Both the position numbers and the translations under genes were made by a program. DNA of 64,000 nt from Staphylococcus condimenti (GTDB lineage: Bacteria; Bacillota; Bacilli; Staphylococcales; Staphylococcaceae), in the NCBI RefSeq assembly GCF_001618885.1, contig NZ_CP015114.1:2595677-2659676 (forward strand). Reading direction: 5' to 3'. Each line of letters opens with the position of its first letter. Within the stretch, counting starts at the first letter, position 1. Of this stretch, positions 26,599-37,056 are shown one piece after another. Under the pieces are notes generated by a model. The model was not told where the DNA came from and made no database searches. It worked only from the letters and a program-made list of their open reading frames with translations.

Positions 26599-27525
26599 AT
26601 GGAAAGTACTTACATTTTCGGGCATAAAAGTCCAGATACTGATGCAATTAACTCAGCGATTATCATGGCTGAATTTGAAAAATTAAATGGTAATGATTCT
26701 GCGAAAGCGTATCGTTTAGGGGAAGTGAACCCTGAAACACAATATGCTTTAGATTATTTTAAAGCAGAAGCACCAGAATTATTGACTGAAGATTTAACAG
26801 ATAAAGATGTTATCTTAGTCGATCACAATGAATTCCAACAAAGCGCAGATACAATTGAAAGCGCGAAGATTCGCCACGTTGTGGATCATCACAGAATTGC
26901 TAACTTCCATACTGCAGCACCTTTATACTATCGTGCTGAACCGCTTGGATGTACAGCAACAATTCTTTATAAAATGTTTAAAGAACAAGGATTTGAAATT
27001 AAACCGCAAATTGCAGGTTTAATGTTATCAGCAATTATTTCTGATAGTTTATTATTCAAATCACCAACTTGCACTGAACAAGATAAAGCAGCAGCACAAG
27101 CTTTAGAAAATATTGCAGGTGTGGATGCACAAGAATATGGTTTAGAAATGTTGAAAGCAGGTGCTTCAACAGTAGATAAATCACCTGTTGAAATTATCAA
27201 TGCAGATGCAAAAACATTTAATATGGGAGACTATTCTGTAAGAATCGGTCAAGTCAACACTGTAGATGTAAATGAAATTCTTGCACGTCAAGCTGAATTA
27301 GAACAAGCGATTACTGAAACATTAAGCGGTGCAGAATATGACATCTTCGTATTGGTTGCAACTGATATCTTGAATAGTGATTCAACAATTCTTGTACTTG
27401 GTAAAGACAAAGATAAAATTGCAAAAACATTTGATGTTGAATTAGATAACAACACTGCATTCTTACCAGGTGTTGTATCACGTAAAAAACAAATTGTACC
27501 ACCAATCACAGCTGCATTATCATAA
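26599..27525 (+). CDS. ppaC: Manganese-dependent inorganic pyrophosphatase
   Basis: 308 residues, family II (DHH) pyrophosphatase. Metal motifs are GHKSPDTDA, VDHNEF, and the DHH in VVDHHRIANF; the DHHA2 C-terminal motif is SRKKQIVPP. It hydrolyses PPi in the cytosol. I chose the ATG at 26599 (MESTYIFGHK) because the in-frame GTG at 26587 is fused to the AAGGAG ribosome site, and homologues begin MAKTYIFGHK. The gap to the ATG (11 bases) is slightly long. Confidence 0.96.
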   Translation: MESTYIFGHKSPDTDAINSAIIMAEFEKLNGNDSAKAYRLGEVNPETQYALDYFKAEAPELLTEDLTDKDVILVDHNEFQQSADTIESAKIRHVVDHHRIANFHTAAPLYYRAEPLGCTATILYKMFKEQGFEIKPQIAGLMLSAIISDSLLFKSPTCTEQDKAAAQALENIAGVDAQEYGLEMLKAGASTVDKSPVEIINADAKTFNMGDYSVRIGQVNTVDVNEILARQAELEQAITETLSGAEYDIFVLVATDILNSDSTILVLGKDKDKIAKTFDVELDNNTAFLPGVVSRKKQIVPPITAALS

Positions 27526-27586
27526 TTTTAAATAGAGATATTTAATTTATAGCAGAAACTCTGTAGCGGAATATTAATAGATTTAT

Positions 27587-27656
27587 AAACCGGAATAAGT
27601 TAAGATGATAAGAATGAAGCATTTCCATTCGACGCACTGACTTATTCTGGTTTTTT
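27587..27656 (+). terminator. ppaC terminator
   Basis: AAACCGGAATAAGT (27587-27600) pairs with ACTTATTCTGGTTT (ending about 27653) across a long loop, followed by Ts. Confidence 0.7.
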
Positions 27657-27767
27657 ATTTCTTAAAACCATAAAATCTGAACTATATTAAGATATAAAGA
27701 AGAGTTGTAAAGGGTAAAGAGATATTAAACTCATGATGAATGGAAAATGAAGGGAGTATTATAATCA

Positions 27768-29144
27768 TTGAAAACGATTCAAGAACGATTTAATGACTGC
27801 CAAGGTTATTATAAAACCCAAATTACAAAAGATATTAAATATCGCAGAAAACAATTAAAAAACTTGAAAAAAGCAATCAATCAACATGAAAAGCAATTAC
27901 TAGCAGCGTTGCATTTAGATTTAGGAAAAAACAAAGTAGAAGCATATGCTACTGAAATAGGTATGGTATTGAAAAGCATCAGCAATGCTCGAAAAGAAAT
28001 ACATAAATGGACTAAAACGAAACAAGTCAATACACCTTTATATCTCTTCCCGGCAAAAAGCTATATTAAAAAAGAACCGCTTGGGACAGTATTGATAATC
28101 GGGCCGTTTAATTATCCTGTACAACTTGTTTTTGAGCCGCTGATCGGAGCGATTGCAGCAGGGAATACAGCTATTGTAAAACCTTCTGAATTAACCCCGA
28201 ATGTAGCTAATGTTATTTCTAAAATAATTGAGGATGCATTTGAAGAAGCATATATTACAACGGTTGAAGGCGGCGTAGAAGAAACGCAGACGTTATTAGA
28301 ACAACCATTTGATTATATATTCTTTACAGGCAGTGAAAAAGTAGGAAAGATTGTATATGAAGCGGCAAGCAAACAATTGATACCTGTGACTTTGGAGTTA
28401 GGCGGCAAATCTCCTGTTATTATTGATGAAACAGCTAACTTGAAAGTAGCAAGCGAACGTATTGCGATGGGGAAATTTACTAATGCGGGTCAAACATGTG
28501 TCGCACCAGATTACATTTTAATTCAAGAGTCAGTGCAAGATGAATTTATCCAGGCATTAAGTAAAACCATTGAAGAATTTTATGGCAGAAATCCAGAAAA
28601 CAGTCCGGATTTTGGCCGTATTGTGAATCGTAAACATTTTGCGCGCTTGCAGCATTTACTGCAAGATAGCACTGGAGATGTTGTAATCGGTGGAGAGACT
28701 AATCCAGAAAGCCGTTATGTGTCACCGACAATTGTAAAAGATGTTAAAACAGAGGATCCGTTGATGCAAGAGGAAATTTTTGGTCCGATATTACCGTTGA
28801 TGACATATACAGAATTAGATGCGGCCATTGATTTCATTGCAGAGCGTCCTAAACCATTGGCGTTATATTTATTCAGCGAGGATGAAAATTGTACAGATCG
28901 CGTGTTGAATGAATTGTCATTCGGCGGTGGTGCTATCAATGATACAATGCTTCAATTAGCAAATCCGAACTTGCCGTTCGGCGGTGTAGGTGCTTCAGGA
29001 TTTGGTAAATATCATGGTAAATACTCATTCTATACTTTTACACATGAAAAATCTTATATTTATAAAACAACGCGTTTAGAATCAGGTTTGATTTTCCCTC
29101 CTTATAAAGGCAAATTCTCTTATGTTAAAAATTTATTTAAATGA
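27768..29144 (+). CDS. Aldehyde dehydrogenase (class 3-like)
   Basis: 458 residues, NAD(P)-dependent ALDH. VTLELGGKSPVIID holds the general-base Glu and NAGQTCVAPDYIL the catalytic Cys; the GSEKVGK cofactor motif is in FFTGSEKVGK. The length and missing N-terminal extension fit the class 3/fatty-aldehyde type. The start is a TTG at 27768 with AGGGAG about 11 bases upstream, the best I can see. The natural aldehyde is unknown. Single gene, terminator shared with uvrA2. Confidence 0.88.
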   Translation: MKTIQERFNDCQGYYKTQITKDIKYRRKQLKNLKKAINQHEKQLLAALHLDLGKNKVEAYATEIGMVLKSISNARKEIHKWTKTKQVNTPLYLFPAKSYIKKEPLGTVLIIGPFNYPVQLVFEPLIGAIAAGNTAIVKPSELTPNVANVISKIIEDAFEEAYITTVEGGVEETQTLLEQPFDYIFFTGSEKVGKIVYEAASKQLIPVTLELGGKSPVIIDETANLKVASERIAMGKFTNAGQTCVAPDYILIQESVQDEFIQALSKTIEEFYGRNPENSPDFGRIVNRKHFARLQHLLQDSTGDVVIGGETNPESRYVSPTIVKDVKTEDPLMQEEIFGPILPLMTYTELDAAIDFIAERPKPLALYLFSEDENCTDRVLNELSFGGGAINDTMLQLANPNLPFGGVGASGFGKYHGKYSFYTFTHEKSYIYKTTRLESGLIFPPYKGKFSYVKNLFK

Positions 29145-29153
29145 ATATAATTG

Positions 29154-29200
29154 AAAGTCCCTATGCAGCACGCAAAATAGTGCAGCACAGGGACTTTCTT
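29154..29200 (+). terminator. Terminator between aldehyde dehydrogenase and uvrA2
   Basis: AAAGTCCCT pairs with AGGGACTTT, with inner TGC/GCA pairing, followed by a T-rich run. Confidence 0.82.
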
Positions 29201-29203
29201 TGT

Positions 29204-31477
29204 TTAATCAGCGAGATAACGACGCAAATGTTGCGCGGTTACAGATTGGTCGACTTCAAGTAATTTATTAGGAAGACCTTCAAATAATAATTTGCCACCT
29301 TTGGAACCTGCATAAGGTCCGATGTCAATAATCCAATCCGCTTCAGTCATCATCGTTAAATTATGTTCGATGAGTATGACTGTGTTGTTTTGGGCAATCA
29401 AATGGTTAAAACTATCTAATAAAATAGGAATGTCATCTTCATGAAGGCCAGTTGTCGGTTCATCAAAGATGAAGATTTGGTTTTCCACAGAAGCTGATTC
29501 TGTTAGATAGCGGCTGAGTTTAACGCGTTGGATTTCACCGCCGGATAGTGTATCTAAGGATTGTCCGAGTGTCATGTAATCTAAGCCTGTAGCTTTGAGT
29601 GCTTGAAGCGGTTCGGCAATTTTTGGATTGCTGTTAAAGAATGCGATGGCTTCGTCTACTGTAAGAGATAAGATGTCAGCGATTGAATAACCGTCTACTT
29701 TAGCTTCTAGTACTTCTGGACGGTATCTTGTTCCGTTGCAGACATCACATATTTGAGTGAAGTCTGGCATAAAGGCAAGTTCAGTTTTTAATACACCTTT
29801 GCCGTGGCATTGAGGACAAGCGCCTTCTGAATTATAGCTGAACATACTTTTTTTCATGCCTGTCTCTTTGCTGAAGAAACTTCTTACATCATCAAAAATA
29901 TTTAAATAGGTCAATAGATTAGAACGGCTAGAAGCATGTACTGGTTTTTGATTGATAAATGTTACGTTGTCTTGGTGTTCGAAACCAGCACTTATTAATG
30001 AACTTTTTCCTGAACCGGCAACACCTGTAACTACTGTCATCGCATTTTTAGGGAGTTCAACTGACACATCTTGAATATTGTTTCTAGAGATGTGCGATAA
30101 ATGAATTTTATCTTCATTTTGAATAGGGTGCTTTTTCAGATGATGTTTACATCTTAAAGCTTTGCCAGTACTTGTATCAGATGAAAGTAATGCTTCATAA
30201 GTACCTTCGAAAGTAATCTCGCCGCCGTTTTTTCCAGCAAATGGTCCTAAATCTACAACATGATCTGCTATTTTAATGACATCTGGATCGTGTTCGACAA
30301 CGAGTACGGTATTTCCTTTTTCTTTTAAAGAAATAATAATTTCGTTAATGCGTTGAATATCCTCTGGGTGCAAACCGACACTTGGTTCGTCGATAATATA
30401 AACTAAATCACTGAGTGGGCTGTTAAGGTGTCGAATTAATTTAATTCTTTGGGATTCACCGCCTGATAAAGTAGGCGTTTCTCTTGAAAGTGATAAATAA
30501 TTTAAACCGATATAACTCAAAGACTTTAATTGCTGCAGTAAAGGTTCAATTATATATTTTGCTTTCGTTGAATCAATCTGATCTAAAAATGCAATTGCTT
30601 CGTCGATAGGCAAGTTAGTAAAATCAGCAATATCTAAACCATTAATTTTACAGCTCAATACCTTTTGGTTTAATCGTTTGCCATGACAAGTAGGACACAC
30701 TTTAGAAGTTACTACACGATCAATATCACTACGGAATTTATTTTTCTCAAAATTATCATTTAGTAAGAAAGAGCGTCTGAATCGATGAATTAACCCTTCG
30801 AATTTAGCAGTGCGTGGCCAATTGCTAGGTGGATTTTTTAATTTAGTCGGTTCAGTATATAAAAATGTATTCATTTCTTCCTCTGTGTAATCTTTTAATT
30901 TTTTATCATTATCAAATAATCCTGAATATAAATAGCGTTTACCACGCCAGCTATCTGGTCTAAAAGAAGGGAATTTAATTGCATCTTCATTTAATGATTT
31001 ATCATAATCAAGCAATTCATTTAAATCGATATCTTCAACATAACCTAAACCAGAACAAGTTTCGCACATGCCTTTCGGATTATTAAAAGAAAAAATATCA
31101 GAATAGCCGACAAAAGGTGTTCCGATTCTAGACCATAATAAACGAACAGAAGCATAAATATCAGATATTGTTCCGACTGTAGAGCGCGAGTTGCCGCCTA
31201 AGCGCTTTTGATTGATAATCATCGCTACAGGAAGATTTTCAATTAAATCTACATCAGGTTTTTCATATTGTGTAAGTTGATTTTGAATATATGTAGAGTA
31301 CGTCTCATTTAATAAACGTTCGGACTCTGCTGCTAAAGTGCTGAAAACTAAAGAAGATTTACCAGAACCGGAACGTCCTGTAAATACTGTGATTTCATGT
31401 TTAGGAATATCGAGTGAGACATCCTTTAAATTGTTTTGTCTTGCGCCATGTACGCGTATTGTATCCGTTTTAACCAT
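29204..31477 (-). CDS. UvrA paralogue (excinuclease-like ABC ATPase)
   Basis: 757 residues, clearly shorter than the roughly 940 of housekeeping UvrA. Two ABC modules are present: Walker A GRSGSGKSSLV with signature LSGGESQRIKL, and Walker A GVAGSGKSSLI with LSGGEIQRVKL. Both zinc modules remain (CPTCHGKRL and CPQCHGKG...CDVCNGTRY). The UvrB-binding insertion seems shortened or missing. Such UvrA2/DrrC-like proteins protect against DNA-binding drugs. The ATG at 31477 has AAGGAG eight bases upstream; the GTG at 31486 overlaps that site. Confidence 0.88.
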   Translation of the reverse strand: MVKTDTIRVHGARQNNLKDVSLDIPKHEITVFTGRSGSGKSSLVFSTLAAESERLLNETYSTYIQNQLTQYEKPDVDLIENLPVAMIINQKRLGGNSRSTVGTISDIYASVRLLWSRIGTPFVGYSDIFSFNNPKGMCETCSGLGYVEDIDLNELLDYDKSLNEDAIKFPSFRPDSWRGKRYLYSGLFDNDKKLKDYTEEEMNTFLYTEPTKLKNPPSNWPRTAKFEGLIHRFRRSFLLNDNFEKNKFRSDIDRVVTSKVCPTCHGKRLNQKVLSCKINGLDIADFTNLPIDEAIAFLDQIDSTKAKYIIEPLLQQLKSLSYIGLNYLSLSRETPTLSGGESQRIKLIRHLNSPLSDLVYIIDEPSVGLHPEDIQRINEIIISLKEKGNTVLVVEHDPDVIKIADHVVDLGPFAGKNGGEITFEGTYEALLSSDTSTGKALRCKHHLKKHPIQNEDKIHLSHISRNNIQDVSVELPKNAMTVVTGVAGSGKSSLISAGFEHQDNVTFINQKPVHASSRSNLLTYLNIFDDVRSFFSKETGMKKSMFSYNSEGACPQCHGKGVLKTELAFMPDFTQICDVCNGTRYRPEVLEAKVDGYSIADILSLTVDEAIAFFNSNPKIAEPLQALKATGLDYMTLGQSLDTLSGGEIQRVKLSRYLTESASVENQIFIFDEPTTGLHEDDIPILLDSFNHLIAQNNTVILIEHNLTMMTEADWIIDIGPYAGSKGGKLLFEGLPNKLLEVDQSVTAQHLRRYLAD

Positions 31478-31537
31478 ATCATTCACTCCTTATTGAAATT
31501 CATACCCTTGAATTTAATTTGCTATGTATATGAAAAA

Positions 31538-31573
31538 ACTTCCTTTCAAAAATGTTCGATTTGGAAGGAAGTT
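31538..31573 (-). terminator. Terminator after pheA (minus strand)
   Basis: AACTTCCTTTC (31538-31548) pairs with GGAAGGAAGTT (31563-31573), followed by Ts on the minus strand. Confidence 0.85.
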
Positions 31574-31580
31574 AGATGAT

Positions 31581-32390
31581 TTATGCTTTTTTATTGAAAG
31601 AACCAATAAGTTTAACTTGATAATCAAGGGTTTCTAAGATTTTTATCACTTTATTCAACTCATCATTTAAGGATGTGTCTGCTTGTACGAAAAAGTGATA
31701 CATGCCAAGCTGTGTTTTTAATGGTCGTGATTCAATCCAAGATAAATTAATATTGAAAATAGCAAAGGTATTTAAGATAGTTGCTAATAAACCTGCACGA
31801 TCTTCTTTAGGTGTAATCAATAACATAGTATCTGTCGCTGTTTCTGACAGTTCTAATTGGCTTCCAATTACTAAAAAGCGTGTGACATTATGCGGAAAAT
31901 CTTCGATATTTTCTGCTAAAGGCATGTAGGTATGGTTGTCGCTTTCGGTCATACCTAATGGTGCAATAGCACCTGTGTGTTCATCAATATGATCTAAGCT
32001 TTGTACAGTACTGTCTGCATAGCCGATTTTAAATTGATGCGTTTTTATAAATTGGCTTGTTTGGCTGATTGCTGGTGCGATTGAATAGACGGTATCTAAT
32101 TGGCTTAAATCTGTATCTTTTAATCCATATAGTGCAAACTGAATATTTAAATGGATTTCATCTAAGGCATAAATGTTTTGATTGGCAAGTCCATCGGCGA
32201 TGATATTAATAGTGCCTTCGATTGAATTTTCGATAGGGACTATACCAATACTGCCTGGATGATCTTGAACAGATTGCACCACTTCGTACAGGTTGGTTTT
32301 GGGTATATAATCTGCTGTTTCATCACCTAAATATTTTTGTGAAGCAAGGTATGAAAATGTACCTCTTGGACCTAAGTAATATAAATTCAT
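31581..32390 (-). CDS. pheA: Prephenate dehydratase
   Basis: 269 residues. The catalytic domain (1-185) begins MNLYYLGPRGTFSYLA and carries the TRF motif in HNVTRFLVIG. A C-terminal ACT domain (about 195-265) holds the ESRP phenylalanine-binding motif. It makes phenylpyruvate for phenylalanine synthesis, with feedback control by Phe. The ATG at 32390 has AAAGGGG upstream; a longer GTG start at 32420 lies before that site. It follows nos by 33 bases. The nos-pheA pairing is conserved in staphylococci, so they are probably one transcript. Confidence 0.93.
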   Translation of the reverse strand: MNLYYLGPRGTFSYLASQKYLGDETADYIPKTNLYEVVQSVQDHPGSIGIVPIENSIEGTINIIADGLANQNIYALDEIHLNIQFALYGLKDTDLSQLDTVYSIAPAISQTSQFIKTHQFKIGYADSTVQSLDHIDEHTGAIAPLGMTESDNHTYMPLAENIEDFPHNVTRFLVIGSQLELSETATDTMLLITPKEDRAGLLATILNTFAIFNINLSWIESRPLKTQLGMYHFFVQADTSLNDELNKVIKILETLDYQVKLIGSFNKKA

Positions 32391-32423
32391 CTGCAATTCC
32401 CCTTTGGCGGTATACGTCACTGA

Positions 32424-33497
32424 TCAGTGAAAAGGGCACCCTTGTTTTTCAGCTTTCTTTTTATAGAAAAAGTTTGGTTCTCTCATTTCATTTGAATATC
32501 CATGGTGATAATTCGGAACCAAAGTAGGCGAAAGTGATGGGACTAACCATGACCATTTTCCTGTCACTTTTCGATGTGCATGTTCTTCATTGCGTTCAAA
32601 GTGTTCAAACTGCTTAGCAGCGGTTAAATGATCAACTATTGAAACGCCGTTCTTTTTAAATGAATGATATACAGCATCGTTCAATTCAACGACGATACGA
32701 TCTTTATTAAATGAAGTATTTTTAAGTGTATCAAATTCGAACGCATCTGCAACCTTTTCTATTAAATTATAGCGATAACTATCAGTAAAATTACGCACAG
32801 CGATTTCATTAACCATGTACCAGCCGTTAAAAGGAACGGTACCATAAGTGATACCTCCGATTTTAAGGTCCATATTAGAAATAATAGGAACTGCATACCA
32901 CTTAATTCCTAATTCTTTTAATCTAGGATAGTTGCGATGTTCAATAGGGACCTCAAGTACTAATTCTGAAGGTAGTTCATACATACGCATTTGATTTTCA
33001 TAAGGCAGTTTGTAGATGAGCGGAAGTACATCGAAGTCTGTTCCTTCTCCTTGCCATCCTAAATGCTCAGCGAGCTGTGTAATTTCTTTTTCAGCAGGAT
33101 CGCCTTTATCTTCATATCCTGCATAGCGGATTAATTGGTTATTATAGATAGTAGGCGGATTGTCTTGAGAAAACACAGTAATATAAGATTTAATTTTTCC
33201 GCCATTTGTAGCTTCTTTTAAATGAGTGTTGATAGCATCGATAAATGCTTCATTTGATTCAACATCCCTTGCATCTTGAACGATAAGTGTTTCCCAGAAT
33301 AATCTTCCAATACATCTGTTAGAATTTCGCCACGCCATGCGTGCACCATACGTTAATTCCTCTGTCGTATGTCGATATGTCCCGCTTTCGTTTATTTCAT
33401 TTTCAATTTCGTTTAATCGCTTCGTTTTTTCTTCTTGAGAATAGTCTAATTCGTCATACATCGTGTTAATAAATTCTGTCGCTTTTTCTAATAACAT
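32424..33497 (-). CDS. nos: Bacterial nitric oxide synthase oxygenase
   Basis: 357 residues, heme oxygenase domain only, as in all bacterial NOS of this type. The proximal heme Cys is in [13 protein letters not shown]. The Arg-binding part is in [12 protein letters not shown] and the pterin side in [13 protein letters not shown], and a CPFH tail follows. It makes NO from arginine, using host reductases for electrons. Bacterial NO protects staphylococci from oxidants and supports respiration (family knowledge). It is the first gene of a nos-pheA unit and diverges from pncB. Confidence 0.97.
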   Translation of the reverse strand: MLLEKATEFINTMYDELDYSQEEKTKRLNEIENEINESGTYRHTTEELTYGARMAWRNSNRCIGRLFWETLIVQDARDVESNEAFIDAINTHLKEATNGGKIKSYITVFSQDNPPTIYNNQLIRYAGYEDKGDPAEKEITQLAEHLGWQGEGTDFDVLPLIYKLPYENQMRMYELPSELVLEVPIEHRNYPRLKELGIKWYAVPIISNMDLKIGGITYGTVPFNGWYMVNEIAVRNFTDSYRYNLIEKVADAFEFDTLKNTSFNKDRIVVELNDAVYHSFKKNGVSIVDHLTAAKQFEHFERNEEHAHRKVTGKWSWLVPSLSPTLVPNYHHGYSNEMREPNFFYKKKAEKQGCPFH

Positions 33498-33645
33498 TCC
33501 GCATTCACCTCATAAACTATTATAGATTTTTTCAACATAAAGCCCTAATAAAACTATATGAATTATGAATGTAATTTCCATAATTTCAACAAAATTTTTA
33601 CATTGCTGCACATACTATTTACAAACTATCTTTCACATGGTTTTT

Positions 33646-33693
33646 GTTTTATACACAATAAAAGTCTATAAAGGTAACCAGAACGTATAAAAC
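33646..33693 (+). promoter_or_regulatory. Spaced inverted repeat between nos and pncB
   Basis: GTTTTATAC (33646-33654) and GTATAAAAC (33685-33693) are a perfect 9-bp inverted pair 30 bases apart, 52 bases before pncB. Possible operator pair for the NAD genes. Inference; no regulator is assigned. Confidence 0.4.
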
Positions 33694-33745
33694 AAAATAG
33701 GAATGTGATAAACTAAACACAAAACGGTTGATTGGGGAGAGAGTT

Positions 33746-35215
33746 ATGTATCAATACAAAGATGATAGCTTAATGCTTCATAATGATTTATACCAAATAA
33801 ACATGGCTGAAAGTTATTGGTATGATAATGTTCACGAAAGAAAGGCAGTCTTTGATTTATATTTCCGTAAAATGCCTTTTGATAGTGGGTATGCTGTATT
33901 TAATGGATTGCGCAGAGTGATTCAATTCATTGAAAAATTTCATTTTACAGAATCAGATATTGAATATTTAAGATCAATTGGATATAAAGAAGATTTTTTA
34001 GATTATTTAAAAGATTTGCGCTTTACGGGCAGTATCAGAGCGATGGAAGAAGGAGAGGTCTGCTTCAATAATGAACCGCTTCTAAGAGTAGAAGCACCGC
34101 TTATTCAAGCACAATTAATTGAAACAATTCTCTTAAACGTGGTGAACTTCCATACTTTAATTTCAACGAAAGCAAGCCGTATTAAACAAGTTGCACCTAA
34201 CGATACATTAATGGAATTCGGAACACGCCGTGCCCAAGAAGAAGATGCGGCACTTTGGGGTGCCAGAGCGGCTATTATCGGTGGCTTTGACTCAACAAGT
34301 AATGTACGTGCAGGCAAGTTGTTCGGTATTCCTGTTTCAGGTACACATGCTCATGCTTTTGTTCAAACTTATGGCGATGAATATATTGCATTTAAAAAAT
34401 ACGCAGAGCGTCATAAAGATTGCGTCTTTTTAGTGGATACTTTCCATACATTAAAATCAGGCGTGCCTTCAGCAATTCAAGTAGCGAAAGAACTTGGAGA
34501 TAAAATTAATTTTATCGGCATTCGCTTAGACTCTGGCGATATTGCTTATCTTTCTAAAAAAGCACGTCAAATGCTTGATGACGCTGGATTTACAGATGCC
34601 AAAATTATTGCTTCTAATGACTTGGACGAACAAACAATCATGAGCTTGAAAGCTCAAGGTGCTAAAGTGGATTCATGGGGCATCGGTACGAAATTAATTA
34701 CAGGAAATGACCAGCCTGCATTAGGCGCAGTATATAAATTAGTGGCCGTTGAAGATGAAAATGGTGAGTATCAAGACCGCATCAAATTATCAAACAATGC
34801 TGAAAAGGTAACAACGCCTGGTAAGAAAAATGTATATCGTATTATTAATAAGAAAACAGGCAAAGCTGAAGGGGATTACATTACTTTAGCATATGAAAAT
34901 CCAGATGATGAAAAACCATTAAAACTATTCCATCCGGTTCATACTTATAAAAGTAAGACTGTTAAATCATTTGATGCAATTGATTTACACAAAGATATTT
35001 ATAAAGATGGTAAATTGGTTTACGACCTTCCTGATGAAAAGACAGCACAAAAATTCTTGGAAAGTAATTTAAGTCATCTTTGGGAAGAGAATAAACGTTT
35101 CTTAAATCCGCAAGAATATCCAGTCGATTTAAGCCAAGCTTGCTGGGATAATAAACAGCAGAAAATTTTTGAGGTTGCAGAAAACGTCAAAGAAATGGAG
35201 GAACGACATGAGTGA
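33746..35215 (+). CDS. pncB: Nicotinate phosphoribosyltransferase
   Basis: 489 residues. The N-terminal [17 protein letters not shown], the [20 protein letters not shown] loop with the phosphorylated-His region SGTHAHAF, and the phosphate-binding IRLDSGD are family hallmarks. It joins nicotinate and PRPP to give nicotinate mononucleotide. The ATG at 33746 has GGGGAGAG upstream; the longer frame starts inside that site. It overlaps nadE by eight bases, so the pair is one operon for NAD salvage. Confidence 0.95.
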   Translation: MYQYKDDSLMLHNDLYQINMAESYWYDNVHERKAVFDLYFRKMPFDSGYAVFNGLRRVIQFIEKFHFTESDIEYLRSIGYKEDFLDYLKDLRFTGSIRAMEEGEVCFNNEPLLRVEAPLIQAQLIETILLNVVNFHTLISTKASRIKQVAPNDTLMEFGTRRAQEEDAALWGARAAIIGGFDSTSNVRAGKLFGIPVSGTHAHAFVQTYGDEYIAFKKYAERHKDCVFLVDTFHTLKSGVPSAIQVAKELGDKINFIGIRLDSGDIAYLSKKARQMLDDAGFTDAKIIASNDLDEQTIMSLKAQGAKVDSWGIGTKLITGNDQPALGAVYKLVAVEDENGEYQDRIKLSNNAEKVTTPGKKNVYRIINKKTGKAEGDYITLAYENPDDEKPLKLFHPVHTYKSKTVKSFDAIDLHKDIYKDGKLVYDLPDEKTAQKFLESNLSHLWEENKRFLNPQEYPVDLSQACWDNKQQKIFEVAENVKEMEERHE

Positions 35216-36050
35216 ATTGCGCGATATCATTGTAAATGAAATGAAGGTAAAACCTGAAATCGATAGTGAAACAGAGGCTCGCAGTATTATTCGATTTATC
35301 AAAGAATATGTACAATCACATGGCTTTATTAAATCGCTTGTTTTAGGTATTTCAGGAGGACAAGATTCTACATTGGCAGGACGTTTGGCAGAAATTGCAG
35401 TACGTGAACTGCGTTCAGAAGGCAGAGAGTGTCATTTCATCGCAGTTAAACTGCCTTATGGTATTCAAAAAGATGCAAATGAAGTAGAAGATGCATTGAA
35501 CTTTATTGAACCTGACCAGACTGTCACAGTTAATATCAAACCCGCTGTCGACCAAGGTGTTAAAGCATTGGAAGAAGCAGGATTTCATTTAACGGATTTT
35601 CAAAGAGGCAATGAAAAGGCGCGAGAACGCATGAAAGTTCAATTTGCAATTGCTGCGAATACTAGCGGAATTGTTATCGGCACAGATCATTCAGCTGAAA
35701 ACATTACAGGCTTCTTTACAAAATATGGGGATGGTGCAGCAGATATTGCACCGTTATTTGGTTTAGATAAACGTCAAGGCAGACAATTATTAGAATATCT
35801 TGGTGCACCGAAACATTTATATGAAAAAGTACCGACTGCAGATTTAGAAGATGACAAACCTCAGTTGCCTGATGAAGATGCATTAGGTGTGACTTATCAA
35901 GCTATTGATGATTATTTAGAAGGACGTCCTGTTTCTGAAGCGGATCAAAAAGTGATAGAAAAACATTATTTACGCAATGCGCATAAAAGAGAGCTTGCTT
36001 ATACACGTTATACTTGGCCGAAAACTGAATCTGATAAAGAAAAAGAGTGA
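35208..36050 (+). CDS. nadE: NAD synthetase (ammonia-dependent)
   Basis: 280 residues, with no glutaminase domain. The PP-loop motif SGGQDST lies in [16 protein letters not shown], and [29 protein letters not shown] is the family's second signature. It amidates deamido-NAD to NAD with ATP and ammonia. GGAGG lies six bases before the ATG at 35208, within the end of pncB; the upstream in-frame start is rejected for this reason. Confidence 0.96.
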   Translation: MSELRDIIVNEMKVKPEIDSETEARSIIRFIKEYVQSHGFIKSLVLGISGGQDSTLAGRLAEIAVRELRSEGRECHFIAVKLPYGIQKDANEVEDALNFIEPDQTVTVNIKPAVDQGVKALEEAGFHLTDFQRGNEKARERMKVQFAIAANTSGIVIGTDHSAENITGFFTKYGDGAADIAPLFGLDKRQGRQLLEYLGAPKHLYEKVPTADLEDDKPQLPDEDALGVTYQAIDDYLEGRPVSEADQKVIEKHYLRNAHKRELAYTRYTWPKTESDKEKE

Positions 36051-36110
36051 CAAAAATTTTTGTGACTGATAAAATAGTGTGAATCAAAAATTGAAAAGAG
36101 GTATGTTATA

Positions 36111-36680
36111 TTGTCAGTCATATCAGCAAACCCTTGGCTGATGTTGCTTGCAATCTTTGTCATTAACGTGGCATACGTCACATGCTTAACAGTCCGTACG
36201 ATTCTTACATTAAAAGGCTATCGTTATGTAGCTGCTGCTGTAAGTTTTATAGAAGTATTAATCTATATTATCGGTTTAGGACTTGTTATGGCGAACTTAG
36301 ATAAATTCCAAAACATTATTGCTTATGCTTTAGGTTTCTCTGTCGGTATTATTGTCGGCATGAAAATTGAAGAAAAGCTTGCTTTGGGATATTCAGTGGT
36401 CAATGTGACAACCGCTAATTATGAATTAGATTTGCCTACACAGTTAAGAAATCTAGGTTATGGTGTTACCCATTTCCCAGCATACGGAAGAGATGGAGAA
36501 CGTTTAGTGATGCAAATCCTTACACCTAGACGTTTCGAATTGAAGTTAATGGACACAATTAAGCAAATTGACGAAAAAGCTTTTGTCATTGCATACGAAG
36601 CACGTACATTGCATGGTGGCTTCTGGGTTAAAGGTGTTCGAAGTAAAAAATTGAAAGCGTATGATACAGATGAAATTTGA
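36111..36680 (+). CDS. UPF0316/DUF2179 membrane protein
   Basis: 189 residues. Three membrane helices (about 9-29, 38-58, 63-84) are followed by a cytosolic DUF2179-type domain ([45 protein letters not shown]). The start is a TTG at 36111 ([11 protein letters not shown]) with GAGG nine bases upstream; remembered homologues start at this NPWLM region. The role is unknown; similar domains bind nucleotides. It overlaps the NETI gene. Confidence 0.82.
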   Translation: MSVISANPWLMLLAIFVINVAYVTCLTVRTILTLKGYRYVAAAVSFIEVLIYIIGLGLVMANLDKFQNIIAYALGFSVGIIVGMKIEEKLALGYSVVNVTTANYELDLPTQLRNLGYGVTHFPAYGRDGERLVMQILTPRRFELKLMDTIKQIDEKAFVIAYEARTLHGGFWVKGVRSKKLKAYDTDEI

Positions 36681-36846
36681 AGTCAGAGAAGATGAAACAA
36701 TTCAAGATTGTTTGCAGCGTATGCGTGAAGCGGGATACATGCCGGTAAAGCGTTTCGAAAAACCTGTCTATCGCGAAAATAAAGATGGCAGTATAGAAGT
36801 CGAACGCCAATTTATTCAATTTGTCGGTAAGAAAATAGAAGAATAA
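36670..36846 (+). CDS. NETI-motif protein (58 aa)
   Basis: A short cytosolic protein, [22 protein letters not shown], with the DETI variant of the NETI motif, and [16 protein letters not shown], both typical of this small staphylococcal/Bacillus family. Function unknown. The start at 36670 is preferred to 36661 by length, but the ribosome site is poor, so it may rely on coupling to the preceding gene, which it overlaps by 11 bases. Confidence 0.7.
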   Translation: MKFEVREDETIQDCLQRMREAGYMPVKRFEKPVYRENKDGSIEVERQFIQFVGKKIEE

Positions 36847-36853
36847 TTAAAAT

Positions 36854-36894
36854 GCCCAATCAGAGATGGAAATAACATAGCTGATTGGGCGTTT
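36854..36894 (+). terminator. Terminator after the NETI gene
   Basis: GCCCAATCAG (36854-36863) pairs perfectly with CTGATTGGGC (36881-36890), followed by GTTTT. Confidence 0.88.
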
Positions 36895-37056
36895 TGTTGA
36901 AAAAGTTCTTGAAATCCTTATACTTTTAGAAAATATTCTGTTAAAATAGAGAGTATAAGAATAAAAAGTCGAACGTTTTGATTAAAAAATACGATAATGT
37001 ACATATAAAGCGGACGATAAATTTAAAAATCAAACTTTAAGATAGGAGTTTATGAA

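Noticed and set aside
36960..37020. PurR box upstream of purB
   Set aside because: CGAACGTTTT is present, but the paired, properly spaced second box is not.
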